Assembly: GCA_016866235.1 (NCBI GenBank)
Contig: VGMW01000001.1
Coordinates: 310,001-374,000, forward strand
Direction of reading: 5' to 3'
DNA from: Bacteroidota bacterium
GTDB taxonomy: Bacteria; Bacteroidota; Bacteroidia; Cytophagales; Cyclobacteriaceae
DNA length: 64,000 nt
Below are positions 15,363 through 23,984 of this stretch, piece by piece. The position numbers and the translations under genes were made by a program. Below the pieces are notes generated by a model. That model was not told the DNA's origin and searched no databases. It was given only the letters and a program-made list of their open reading frames with translations. Position 1 is the first letter of the stretch. Every line of letters begins with the position of its first letter.

Positions 15363-16790
15363 ATGAAACCCGTTAATTTTCTTCTGATTTTCCTTTCGCT
15401 GACCAGTCTTATTGCCCTTTCACAAAAGACCAAGTCGGACATTGTTGCTGAGCTCAATGCAAAAGAGGAATTCTACTCAGCGCAGGCGCTAAAAATCTGG
15501 GGTTTCGCTGAAGTGGGCTATAAAGAAGTGCAGAGTTCAGCATTGCTTCAAAAGATACTTTCTGATGCAGGCTTTAAAATAGAATCAGGCGTGGCAGGAA
15601 TGCCTACGGCATTTACCGCAACGTTCGGTTCCGGTAAGCCCATTATCGGTATCCTGGGTGAATATGATGCGCTTCCGGGACTTGCACAAGAAGCCATTAC
15701 CGAACAAAAACCAATTGTTGGTCAGCGAGCGGGTCACGCGTGCGGTCACCATCTCTTTGGCGTTGCATCGGCAGCTGCAGCCATTGAAGTAAAAAACTGG
15801 CTTATCACAACCCGTAAATCAGGCACGATCAGATTTTATGGAACCCCTGCTGAGGAAGGTGGAAGTGGAAAGGTGTATATGGTCAGAGAAGGACTTTTCA
15901 GCGATGTCGATGCAGTAATCAACTGGCATCCTGGCGACGCCAACGATGCGAGTGCTGGTGGATCTTTGGCCAATAAGACTGGTAAATTCAGATTTTATGG
16001 AATCGCCTCACATGCAGCTGTTGCTCCTGAGCGTGGCCGCTCTGCTTTGGATGCTGTTGAGGCTATGAACATCATGACCAACATGATGCGCGAACACGTG
16101 AGCGAGAAAACCAGAATACATTATGTCATTACCAGAGGCGGTGAAGCACCCAATGTGGTGCCAGCATTTGCTGAAGTCTATTATTATGTTCGTCATCCGA
16201 AAAGAAATGAAGTGAAAGAAACCTGGGATCGTCTCACCCGCATTGCACAAGGTGCCGCCATGGCAACGGATACCCGCGTTGAAATTGAGGTGACAGGCGG
16301 CGTGTATGATTTACTTCCCAATCAAACCCTGGCCGCGGTCATGGAAAAAAATTTAAGTGAAGTTGGCGGTGTCCGCTATTCAGCCTCTGAAAAGGAATTT
16401 GCAGTAAGGATACAAAAGTCCCTCTCTGGAAATATTCCCTCCCTGGATCAGGCATTCCTGATTGCTCCTTCAAAAAAAGCAACAGAAGCAGGCTCCACCG
16501 ATGTTGGGGACGTGAGTTGGGTAGTTCCTACTGTTGGACTTAGTGCCGCAACCTGGGTGCCAGGCACACCTCCCCATAGTTGGCAAGCGGTAGCTGCAGG
16601 CGGAACACCAATTGGCACCAAGGGTATGATGGTGGCTGCCAAATCTATGGCGCTTACCGCAGCCGATCTTTTTTCTGATGCTTCACTCATTCAAAATGCA
16701 TGGAAGGAATTTAAGTCCTCAGTAGGTGAAAATTTTAAGTATGAGTCTTTGCTGGGTGACCGGAAACCTGCTCTGAATTATCGTGATTAA
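15363..16790 (+). CDS. Secreted M20-family amidohydrolase (AbgB-like)
   Basis: This 475-residue protein has a signal peptide (MKPVNFLLIFLSLTSLIALS) and the M20D metallo-aminoacylase layout. Visible metal-site segments are GHACGHHLFG (about residue 123-132), GTPAEEGGSGK (about 160-170), INWHPGD (about 185-191) and the C-terminal STDVGDVSWVVP and PGTPPHSWQ. The lid/dimerisation domain begins near GIASHAAVAPERGRSALDAVE. The closest known functional relatives are AbgB-type subunits that cleave p-aminobenzoyl-glutamate, and indole-acetyl-amino-acid hydrolases; the true substrate here is unknown. The signal peptide points to periplasmic action. It is a single-gene unit with its own probable promoter. 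Confidence 0.85.
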   Translation: MKPVNFLLIFLSLTSLIALSQKTKSDIVAELNAKEEFYSAQALKIWGFAEVGYKEVQSSALLQKILSDAGFKIESGVAGMPTAFTATFGSGKPIIGILGEYDALPGLAQEAITEQKPIVGQRAGHACGHHLFGVASAAAAIEVKNWLITTRKSGTIRFYGTPAEEGGSGKVYMVREGLFSDVDAVINWHPGDANDASAGGSLANKTGKFRFYGIASHAAVAPERGRSALDAVEAMNIMTNMMREHVSEKTRIHYVITRGGEAPNVVPAFAEVYYYVRHPKRNEVKETWDRLTRIAQGAAMATDTRVEIEVTGGVYDLLPNQTLAAVMEKNLSEVGGVRYSASEKEFAVRIQKSLSGNIPSLDQAFLIAPSKKATEAGSTDVGDVSWVVPTVGLSAATWVPGTPPHSWQAVAAGGTPIGTKGMMVAAKSMALTAADLFSDASLIQNAWKEFKSSVGENFKYESLLGDRKPALNYRD

Positions 16791-16852
16791 TCAGCCAGCT
16801 GGATGCGCGCTGAGGCTCCAGTCCTCTGGTTCATTTGTTATTTTTGGCTGAA

Positions 16853-18856
16853 ATGAATTTTGTCTATCCCTCCATACTGTGGGCAATATCCGCCTTATCC
16901 ATTCCGGTTATTGTTCACCTTTTTAATTTCAGGAGAGCCAAAAAAGTATTTTTTCCCGGAAATCGTTTTTTGAAAAAGGTACTGGAGGAAAGTTCCAGCA
17001 AAAGGAAAATCCGTCATTGGATTGCTCTGTTTTGTCGCATCATGTTCCTTCTCTTTTTGGTCCTTGCTTTTGCACAGCCATTTATTCCTGCCCGGCAACA
17101 GGCCAGTTCAGATGGAAAAGTCACCATCATCCTCGATAATTCACCCAGCATGTCTGTTCCTATGCCTGATCAGACCAGTGCCTTTGATCATGCCCTGCAA
17201 TACGCCTCAGCCATAATTGAAAAATATCCTCTCGGTACAAGATTCCGAATACTGACGCAGGACATTCAAGCTGCCACCGCTTCATATTTACCTTCATCAG
17301 AGGCAAAAGAGTTTTTGTCTTCTATCCGGCTGACTTCCACTGCCCGGGATTTTGGTCAGCTGATTAAGCGGGCTGAAAAAAATCAGGACGTGTTTCTTAT
17401 TTCAGATTTTCAGCAGTCGATATTGGAAGCATTCAAAATTTCCGATTCCCTGAAAACGTGGAGGTGTATTCCAATCCAGGCTGAAGAAACCAACAATCTG
17501 TATGTTGATTCAGTTGCATTTGAAAATCCTTTTATGCTTCCCGGGGCCACCAACCAGTTAACGGTTTGGTTAAGAAATGACGGCCGCGCTGATGCAGATC
17601 AGATCAACATTAAAATCTCCAGCAATGCAAAACTTGAAGCGACTGCAACCGCCGCCATTCCCGCCCAGAGTGTTACCAAAGTTTCATTCAACCTCAGCAG
17701 TGCCACCCGTTATACCCCGATTAAAATTGAAGTACAGGATTTTCCGGTCAGTTTCGATAATGAGTTTTTTTTGACAGCCCAGCCTTTGCGGATCATTAGA
17801 ATTGCGCATCTTTTTGATGGTGTGCGTGAACCTTTTTTTGAGACGGTTTACCGCAATTCTGAAATATTTGAATTCAGATCCTTCCGTTCCAGTGCTGCAG
17901 CGTACAGTTTCCTGCAGATCGCCGACCTGATTATTTTAGATGGGCTGTCGGATTACCCATCTGCGCTCAAGGATTTATTAAATTCCAAGAGTGAAAAAAG
18001 TTTTCTAATCGTCCCTTCAGAAAAACCGAATAACTCCTCTCTCAATGGATTCAATGGAATTTCTTTACGGACAATTTCCGACGGCGTCCGTCAGTCTATC
18101 GCACCACCTGATCTGAGGGATCCTTTTTTCAAAGATATTTTTGAAGGAAAAACAGATTTGGCCAACATGCCGTCGGCGCTTCCAACCATCGCTTGGGGCA
18201 ATGATCGATCTGCCATTCTCAATTTCAGGGATGGCGTTCCTTTTCTTTCAAGATTTGGAAACATCTTTATAATGGCCTCGCCACTGTCAACCCGTTTTAC
18301 TGATTTTGGAAAGCATGGTCTCATGGTGCCCGTGATGTACCGAATTGCAGCTTCTGCGAGGCGCGACTTAGGAAGATCTTTTTTTTATACCGATGCTCCG
18401 CTCATTCTGGTGCCTTCAGATTCCATACCGTCCGGAAGAGCGGTTGTCCTGAGTGGTGCCAGGGAATTTACGCCGACCCAAAGGACATGGTCGGGTAAAA
18501 CCGGACTTGGCCTGGAAGGGATAGACCCCGACCCGGGTATTTATGCTGCAAAAATTGACCAGGATACACTTGCTTTGGTTGCCTTAAACAGCCGGCGAAA
18601 AGAGTCCAAAATGGATTTATTGACCGAGGAGGAAATTAGAAATCGGTTACCAGGCGTGGAAGTGGTTGGTTCAGGTGGTATTAAGACTTTTAGTAACGAG
18701 ATAAAAGAAAGATATTTGGGGGTCAGTCTTTGGAAATACTGCTTGGCCTTGGCACTGCTGTTCCTTCTGGGCGAAATAATCGTCCTGAGGTCAGATAGGC
18801 AAGACGCCCAGCGATCAGAAGACAGCAAAGACGGTCAGGCTCTAAAAACCGCATGA
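16853..18856 (+). CDS. BatA-domain membrane protein
   Basis: I place the start at the ATG at 16853 (MNFVYPSILWAISAL), which begins exactly where BatA N-terminal domains begin; an upstream in-frame start at 16835 adds six residues. The N-terminal region (residues 1-90) has two membrane helices flanking the motif LFNFRRAKKVFFPGNRFL. A von Willebrand-like section with VTIILDNSPSMSVP follows at about 98-112, resembling a MIDAS (DxSxS) that is modified to DNSPS. A large beta-rich periplasmic region and a last membrane helix near residue 625 complete the protein (667 residues). Such proteins are conserved in Bacteroidota and function is unknown. It overlaps the dihydroorotase-like gene by 4 bases. 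Confidence 0.8.
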   Translation: MNFVYPSILWAISALSIPVIVHLFNFRRAKKVFFPGNRFLKKVLEESSSKRKIRHWIALFCRIMFLLFLVLAFAQPFIPARQQASSDGKVTIILDNSPSMSVPMPDQTSAFDHALQYASAIIEKYPLGTRFRILTQDIQAATASYLPSSEAKEFLSSIRLTSTARDFGQLIKRAEKNQDVFLISDFQQSILEAFKISDSLKTWRCIPIQAEETNNLYVDSVAFENPFMLPGATNQLTVWLRNDGRADADQINIKISSNAKLEATATAAIPAQSVTKVSFNLSSATRYTPIKIEVQDFPVSFDNEFFLTAQPLRIIRIAHLFDGVREPFFETVYRNSEIFEFRSFRSSAAAYSFLQIADLIILDGLSDYPSALKDLLNSKSEKSFLIVPSEKPNNSSLNGFNGISLRTISDGVRQSIAPPDLRDPFFKDIFEGKTDLANMPSALPTIAWGNDRSAILNFRDGVPFLSRFGNIFIMASPLSTRFTDFGKHGLMVPVMYRIAASARRDLGRSFFYTDAPLILVPSDSIPSGRAVVLSGAREFTPTQRTWSGKTGLGLEGIDPDPGIYAAKIDQDTLALVALNSRRKESKMDLLTEEEIRNRLPGVEVVGSGGIKTFSNEIKERYLGVSLWKYCLALALLFLLGEIIVLRSDRQDAQRSEDSKDGQALKTA

Positions 18857-20115
18857 AGATACTCCTTCAGTCACCCCTCATCCTGGATAAAAATTCCAGT
18901 TTTCATAAAAAGAGGAAAAATGTCCTCATTCAGGGCGGGAAAATTCAGGATATAGGCGATAAATCATTCCAGGCTGATAAAACCATTGATGCAGAGGGCA
19001 TGATCCTCTCGCCGGGATGGTTGGATCTGGGTACTGTTGCGGGTGATCCCGGAACCGAATACCGCGAGGATCTGGAGTCGGTTACCAAGGCTGCAGCAGC
19101 AGGAGGTTTTACAGAGATTGCTCTTTTGCCCAACACCAACCCTGCCATTCAAACAAAAAATGACCTTGCCTACCTCACTGCTAAAAATGGTGAGCGCTTG
19201 GTCAATGTTCACCCCATTGCCTCAGTAACCAGGAACAATAAGGGAGAAGAGTTGACCGATATGATTGATTTGAATGTGGGGGGCGCGGTCGCTTTTAGCG
19301 ATGGATTGAAATCAATCTACAACACGGACATCTTTCTCAAGTCACTTCAATACCTAAAAAAATTCGATGGCGTCCTCGTCGACTATGCCCACGATCATTG
19401 GCTGGACCTTTTTGGTCAGATGAACGAAGGCCCGGTGAGTACTGCGTTGGGCCTGAAGGGTCGTCCGCTGCTTTCGGAGGAAGTTGCAGTATCCAGAAAC
19501 CTCCGGTTACTGGGTTACGCCGGTGGAAGACTTCACCTACTTCATGTATCGGCACCAAAGGCTGTTGATCTGGTACGCGCTGCTTTAAAGAAGGGTATTC
19601 GCATCACCTGTGATGTTACTTCCTACCAGCCGTTGCTTGAAGATGGAATGCTCAACGACTTTGACACCAACCTAAAAGTGAATCCACCCCTAAGGGATCG
19701 CTCCAGCAATGATAAATTGATCAGAGGACTGAAGGATGGCACCATTTCCATCATTACTTCAGGCCACACACCAGTAGATGATGAAAGCAAGGTGGTAGAG
19801 TTTGATCATGCCGAACCTGGCATGGTCAACCTGCAAACAGTGGCTGCTCAGCTTACCAAGCTTTCTGAGGATATAAAATGGGAAGAGCTGTTGGAGAAGG
19901 TAACGTTAAATCCAAGGAACCTATTAGGCCTTGAGTCACCCAAAATTGAAGAAGGCGAACGCGCCAACCTTACGCTGTTGGATCCTGCGGCTGAATGGAT
20001 TTTTAAACCGGAGGATAATTTTTCTAAATCAGGGAACTCGCCTTTTTTCGGTAAGCCTTTAAAAGGTAAAGTCAAGGCAACATTCAACAACGGCAAGTAC
20101 TGGTTGAATGCCTGA
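18853..20115 (+). CDS. Dihydroorotase-like protein lacking catalytic residues
   Basis: This 420-residue protein has the fold and length of type I dihydroorotase, including AAAAGGFTEIALLPNTNP (about 79-96), HLLHVSAPKAVDL and NPPLRD. The active-site residues are missing: the D-x-H-x-H metal motif is D58-L-G-T-V62, the substrate-binding Arg of LREPG is Gly64, the VTPHH position reads VTSYQ, and the catalytic TDHAPH reads TSGHTPV. It should therefore not catalyse the dihydroorotate reaction. In other bacteria inactive paralogues support aspartate transcarbamoylase, which is a plausible but unproven role here. It overlaps both neighbours (4 and 8 bases) in a BatA/DUF4199/GT2 operon. Confidence 0.85.
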   Translation: MKILLQSPLILDKNSSFHKKRKNVLIQGGKIQDIGDKSFQADKTIDAEGMILSPGWLDLGTVAGDPGTEYREDLESVTKAAAAGGFTEIALLPNTNPAIQTKNDLAYLTAKNGERLVNVHPIASVTRNNKGEELTDMIDLNVGGAVAFSDGLKSIYNTDIFLKSLQYLKKFDGVLVDYAHDHWLDLFGQMNEGPVSTALGLKGRPLLSEEVAVSRNLRLLGYAGGRLHLLHVSAPKAVDLVRAALKKGIRITCDVTSYQPLLEDGMLNDFDTNLKVNPPLRDRSSNDKLIRGLKDGTISIITSGHTPVDDESKVVEFDHAEPGMVNLQTVAAQLTKLSEDIKWEELLEKVTLNPRNLLGLESPKIEEGERANLTLLDPAAEWIFKPEDNFSKSGNSPFFGKPLKGKVKATFNNGKYWLNA

Positions 20116-20653
20116 GCGCAATAGAATTAATCCGCTGTTCACCGTTTCTCTTCGCTACGGGCTTATAGCATCCGTCGCTGGTATGGCGAGTGTGGTCGCG
20201 TTTTTCTATATGGGAAAACATCCGTTTTGGATTTTTCCATTGTTTGATATCCGAATCCTTGTCATTTCCATTTTACTCTTCTTTAGTCTAAAGGAAATAA
20301 GAGATTATTTTTTTGGAGGCCTACTTTTTTTCTGGCAGGGAATAGCCGGAAGCATCATTTTTATTTTAGTAATGGCCTTGCTGGGTTTTGCCGGCATTTA
20401 TGGTTTCGGATCGCTTGAGGATTCATTTGTTTCGGAGTACGTCCGTCAGGGGTTGGAACAAATCAATGCACTTAGCGACGCCTCGGCTGCCCAAATTGGA
20501 AAGCCGGCAGTGGAGGAGATGAAAAAAACGCTGCCAGAGACCTCACTGGCCTGGATGGCTAAAAGGTATGCCATTCAAACCCTGACGTTTGGCCTTTTTA
20601 TTTGCGTAATCATCTCGGTAGTTTTGAGAAAGCATAACCAGCAGACTCCATGA
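20108..20653 (+). CDS. DUF4199-family membrane protein (first copy)
   Basis: This 181-residue protein has four hydrophobic helices: three in the first 100 residues and one near residue 155, with a polar loop rich in Gln, Ser and Ala between. The pattern and operon position match DUF4199, a Bacteroidota family of unknown function. It overlaps the upstream dihydroorotase-like gene by 8 bases and the next DUF4199 gene by 4 bases, so the group is probably translated together. Confidence 0.7.
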   Translation: MPERNRINPLFTVSLRYGLIASVAGMASVVAFFYMGKHPFWIFPLFDIRILVISILLFFSLKEIRDYFFGGLLFFWQGIAGSIIFILVMALLGFAGIYGFGSLEDSFVSEYVRQGLEQINALSDASAAQIGKPAVEEMKKTLPETSLAWMAKRYAIQTLTFGLFICVIISVVLRKHNQQTP

Positions 20654-21192
20654 ATTTACCATTTTTTGATTCTGAAGAACCCGTAACAGTCCGCAACACG
20701 GGCTTGCGATACGGCATAATTTTAGGACTTGTTTCCATTGCCTACTTCCTATTGCTGGTGGTCTCAGGTGTCAATACCGCTGATGGATGGGGTCGATGGT
20801 CCAGCCTACTACTCAATGCAGGCATCCTGGTCCTTGGGCAAATTTATTTCCGCCAGAATGGAGATGGTTATATGTCCTATGGACAGGGGATGGGTATTTC
20901 ATTCTGGATGGGTGCACTATCTTCTTTCATTCTAAGTGTATTTACCTATGTCTATATCAAGTTCATTGATTCTGATTTTCTTCTGATGATGGAAGACATT
21001 CAGCGGGCTGCTATGGAAGAACGTGGCATGTCCGATGAGCAGATTGACCAAGCCATGGAAATGGTGGCTAAATTTTCAACCCCTGAGTGGATTTTTGTCT
21101 TTGGTGTTTTAGGTGGCATCATCGGTGTGTTGCTGGTCGGGCTGCTGGTCACTATTTTCACGCAGAAACCTAACCGATCCATGCCGGAGTAG
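20650..21192 (+). CDS. DUF4199-family membrane protein (second copy)
   Basis: This 180-residue protein has four membrane helices and the MSYGQGMGISFWMGA segment (about residues 76-90) that is typical of DUF4199. A charged loop with MEDIQRAAMEERGMSDEQIDQA (about 116-137) precedes the last helix. It is a tandem relative of the previous gene. Its TAG stop ends 4 bases before the GTG of the glycosyltransferase gene. Function is unknown; a membrane role in envelope assembly fits its neighbours. Confidence 0.72.
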   Translation: MNLPFFDSEEPVTVRNTGLRYGIILGLVSIAYFLLLVVSGVNTADGWGRWSSLLLNAGILVLGQIYFRQNGDGYMSYGQGMGISFWMGALSSFILSVFTYVYIKFIDSDFLLMMEDIQRAAMEERGMSDEQIDQAMEMVAKFSTPEWIFVFGVLGGIIGVLLVGLLVTIFTQKPNRSMPE

Positions 21193-21196
21193 ATTT

Positions 21197-22159
21197 GTGA
21201 AAAACCTCTCTATAGTTATACCCGCCAAAGATGAGGCCGAATCCATCCCGGAGCTTTTGTCGTGGATCAATCGTGTGGTTCAAAAAGAACAATACACTTA
21301 CGAGGTAATTTTTATTGATGACGGAAGCACTGACCAAACCTGGGAGGTTATCAGAAAGCTGGCCTCAGCAGATTCAAACTATAAGGCCGTAAGGCTAAAT
21401 CGGAATTTTGGAAAATCCGCTGCACTCCAGACCGGCTTTCAATTGGCAGAGGGTGAGGTGGTGATAACCATGGATGCCGATTTGCAGGATAGCCCGGATG
21501 AAATTCCTTCCCTTTACAGGCTGATTACTGAACAGGGATTTGATCTGGTCAGTGGCTGGAAAAAGAAACGACATGACCCAATAACCAAAACGCTCCCATC
21601 TAAATTCTTCAACCTGGTTACAAGAAAGATTTCAGGAATTGATTTGCACGATTTTAACTGCGGGCTAAAGGCGTACAGAAAAGTTGTCGTCAAAAATATC
21701 CGCTTGTATGGAGAAATGCACCGCTACATTCCGCTGCTTTCAAAATGGGCTGGGTTTTCTCGGATTACCGAAAAAGAGGTTGAACACCACGAAAGGAAAT
21801 TTGGGGTAAGCAAATATGGTTGGGAGCGTATGATGAGGGGTTTTTTGGATCTGCTGACCATTACGTTTGTTGGAAAATTTGCGCAACGACCGATGCATTT
21901 TTTTGGAAGCTGGGGTGTATTGTGGTTCCTCGCCGGATTGGGTATGACGGCTTTTATTCTCTGGCAAAAAGTGGAAAGCATTTTTATCACCGGTGTCCCG
22001 GTTAAACGAGAAGTAACGGAACAACCTATATTTTATCTGGCGCTTGTGGCCGTGCTGGTAGGAAGTCAACTTTTTCTAACCGGATTCATTGCTGAACTTA
22101 TTGCGCGACAATCCCTTTCGCGCAGGGATTACCTAGCCATTGAAAAAATTAATTGTTAG
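21197..22159 (+). CDS. Family 2 glycosyltransferase, DPM/DPG-synthase type, membrane anchored
   Basis: The best start is GTG at 21197 (V/M-KNLSIVIPAKDEAESI), because the longer in-frame reading from 21113 overlaps the upstream gene by 80 bases and adds a Cys/Trp-rich segment unlike GT2 proteins. The product is 320 residues. Residues 1-230 carry the GT-A fold: IVIPAKDE, FIDDGSTDQT, the DxD region MDADLQD (about 93-99), and SGWKKKRHD. Two membrane helices lie near residues 235-260 and 280-305. The family moves sugars from nucleotide donors to polyprenyl phosphate at the inner membrane. It ends a conserved BatA-dihydroorotase-like-DUF4199-GT2 operon. The sugar is unknown. Confidence 0.88.
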   Translation: MKNLSIVIPAKDEAESIPELLSWINRVVQKEQYTYEVIFIDDGSTDQTWEVIRKLASADSNYKAVRLNRNFGKSAALQTGFQLAEGEVVITMDADLQDSPDEIPSLYRLITEQGFDLVSGWKKKRHDPITKTLPSKFFNLVTRKISGIDLHDFNCGLKAYRKVVVKNIRLYGEMHRYIPLLSKWAGFSRITEKEVEHHERKFGVSKYGWERMMRGFLDLLTITFVGKFAQRPMHFFGSWGVLWFLAGLGMTAFILWQKVESIFITGVPVKREVTEQPIFYLALVAVLVGSQLFLTGFIAELIARQSLSRRDYLAIEKINC

Positions 22160-22175
22160 CAGTCCGAGCGGACTG
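22160..22175. terminator. Hairpin between convergent genes
   Basis: CAGTCC-GAGC-GGACTG forms a perfect 6-bp stem with a 4-base loop in the 20-bp gap between the convergent glycosyltransferase and phosphorylase-like genes. There is no T-run on either side, so it is only a candidate bidirectional terminator. Confidence 0.35.
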
Positions 22176-22179
22176 ATGA

Positions 22180-23829
22180 CTACTCGTACATTTTCTGATA
22201 ATACTCCGCTGCCATTCGGTCTGAGTCGAAGGTGACCATCACATCTTTCATGGATTGAACCATAATCTTCTGCCAGGCAGAAGGATTACGGTAGTAAGCC
22301 GGCATTACCTCCTCTTCCAATACGCGATAAAGGTTAACCGACTCGGTATGATCCTTTTCTTCGGGCGTTAGGGCGGTCGGCGCATGCGGAATCAAGTATG
22401 AATTTTTTCCATGCCGGGCGAACTCGGGAATCCATCCGTCGGCGATGGATAAATTGATGCTTCCGTTCATGGCTGCCGTCATTCCTGAAGTCCCGGAAGC
22501 CTCGCGAAACAACCTTGGATTGTTGAGCCAGACATCAGATCCCTTTTTCAAAAGCCCTGACAATCTGATTTCATAACCGGTTAAAACGGCTGCATTGGAG
22601 AATTCTTTCAGCCTATAGAAAATACTATTAAACAGGTCAATGCTTGCCTGATCCTCAGGATAGGGTTTACCTGCCCATATTATTTGGATGGGATAATCCT
22701 GGTTTGAAAGTAGGGTCCTTAATTTTTCAATATCCCGCAGAATCAGATCGGCTCTTTTATAGGCCGCGAACCTGCGCGCCCAAACGATGGTAAGCACATC
22801 TACATTAAACTTTCGGCCAGTCTGATCCGCCACCAAAGAAAAAAGCTCGGCTTTCATTTCTTTTTTCCTTCGCGCCAGGGCCTGCGTATCACCTGCGACA
22901 AGGGCTTTTTCCATCTGAAGGTCCATCCAGAATTTTTTGCTTTGCGCGTTGGTGATTTCAGTGATGCTGCTGGTGCCTTCAAAATTTTTCCACATGGCCC
23001 TCGAAACTTCGCCATGCATTCGGGAAACGCCATTCGCTTTTTTGCACATCCTGAGGGCGGCCAGCGTATAATTAAAATTATGCCCATCCTCCGACAAACT
23101 TTGAATGGTTTCTGATGAGGCGTCTTGAAAAAAGCCTAAAACATCAAGGCTTGCGACATCATGAACTTCATTGCCTGCGGGCTCCGGGGTATGGGTGGTG
23201 AAGACAACCCTGTTTTTTACTTCCTCAAGCTTTCCGTGGAATTTTTTAAGCAAATAGAAGCATAGTGGAAGTGCGTGACCCTCGTTTAAATGGTAAACCT
23301 CCGTTTTGCGTCCAAGCTCATCAAGTAATTTTGCTCCGCCTTTGCCCAGCAAAATACTTTGCGCAATTCTTGCCGACTCATGGTGATCGTACAATCGGTG
23401 ACAAATCGTCTGTGCAAGAAAATCGTTTTCAGGGATATCGGTCGATAAAAAGAAAACCGGAGCAGTGCCAAATACCTCTGGTCTCAGCAACCAGACTTTA
23501 ACGTGAACGGGATGTCGGTGAATGCTTATGGTGAAACGGATCCCTGTTTCTTCCAGAAAATAATAGTCCTTCTGAACGTAATTCACTTTCATGGATCCAT
23601 CTCTTGCCCGGTCTTGATCATAATAGCCGTACTTCCAAAGAATCCCTATTCCTACGAGATTCTGACGAAGGTTGAAAGCACTGCGCATGTGTGAACCAGC
23701 AAGAAATCCAAGTCCCCCACTGTAGGTTTTTAGGCTCTGATCGATCGCAAACTCCATGCTGAAGTAAGCAACGGGCTTGTGGTATGGCTCATCGAATTCG
23801 TAGGGAAAAAGATTATCCAGGTTGAACAT
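22180..23829 (-). CDS. Short alpha-glucan phosphorylase-family protein lacking the PLP lysine
   Basis: This 549-residue protein is the short alpha-glucan phosphorylase type (GT35-like) seen in Bacteroidota. It has VAYFSMEFAIDQSL near the start, SGGLGFLAGSH at about 37-47, HLNEGHA at about 179-185, FTTHTPEPAGN, and VWARRFAAYKRADL (about 350-363). The region that normally binds pyridoxal phosphate reads EASGTSGMTAAMNG: the lysine position is Thr451, with codon ACG on the minus strand (bases 22477-22479). Without that lysine, PLP-dependent phosphorolysis is doubtful; another glycosyl-transfer activity is possible. It may still act on glycogen. It is divergent from the DUF1080 gene, with a 155-bp gap. 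Confidence 0.83.
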   Translation of the reverse strand: MFNLDNLFPYEFDEPYHKPVAYFSMEFAIDQSLKTYSGGLGFLAGSHMRSAFNLRQNLVGIGILWKYGYYDQDRARDGSMKVNYVQKDYYFLEETGIRFTISIHRHPVHVKVWLLRPEVFGTAPVFFLSTDIPENDFLAQTICHRLYDHHESARIAQSILLGKGGAKLLDELGRKTEVYHLNEGHALPLCFYLLKKFHGKLEEVKNRVVFTTHTPEPAGNEVHDVASLDVLGFFQDASSETIQSLSEDGHNFNYTLAALRMCKKANGVSRMHGEVSRAMWKNFEGTSSITEITNAQSKKFWMDLQMEKALVAGDTQALARRKKEMKAELFSLVADQTGRKFNVDVLTIVWARRFAAYKRADLILRDIEKLRTLLSNQDYPIQIIWAGKPYPEDQASIDLFNSIFYRLKEFSNAAVLTGYEIRLSGLLKKGSDVWLNNPRLFREASGTSGMTAAMNGSINLSIADGWIPEFARHGKNSYLIPHAPTALTPEEKDHTESVNLYRVLEEEVMPAYYRNPSAWQKIMVQSMKDVMVTFDSDRMAAEYYQKMYE

Positions 23830-23948
23830 GTATTATTTCAAAAGCGCGTGAATCTATTAAAAAGTCGATTGATCCAAAAAGAACAATTTTCAACCAATGG
23901 GCATTGAGTTTCTTGTTTTAAAAACATGAAGTGCTTTACTTGAGACTC

Positions 23949-23958
23949 GTTTCGAAAC
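23949..23958. promoter_or_regulatory. Perfect palindrome GTTTCGAAAC before the DUF1080 gene
   Basis: GTTTCGAAAC is a perfect 10-base palindrome lying 27 bases before the ATG at 23985 and 120 bases before the divergent phosphorylase-like gene. It is in a good place for an operator, but no regulator gene is nearby and short palindromes occur by chance. Confidence 0.25.
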
Positions 23959-23984
23959 AATTCACATAAAACAAGCTTAGTCTT

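Noticed and set aside
21113-21196. Longer start of the GT2 gene overlapping the DUF4199 gene.
   Set aside because: The extra segment is Cys/Trp-rich and out of character; the GTG at 21197 places the GT-A motif where it belongs.
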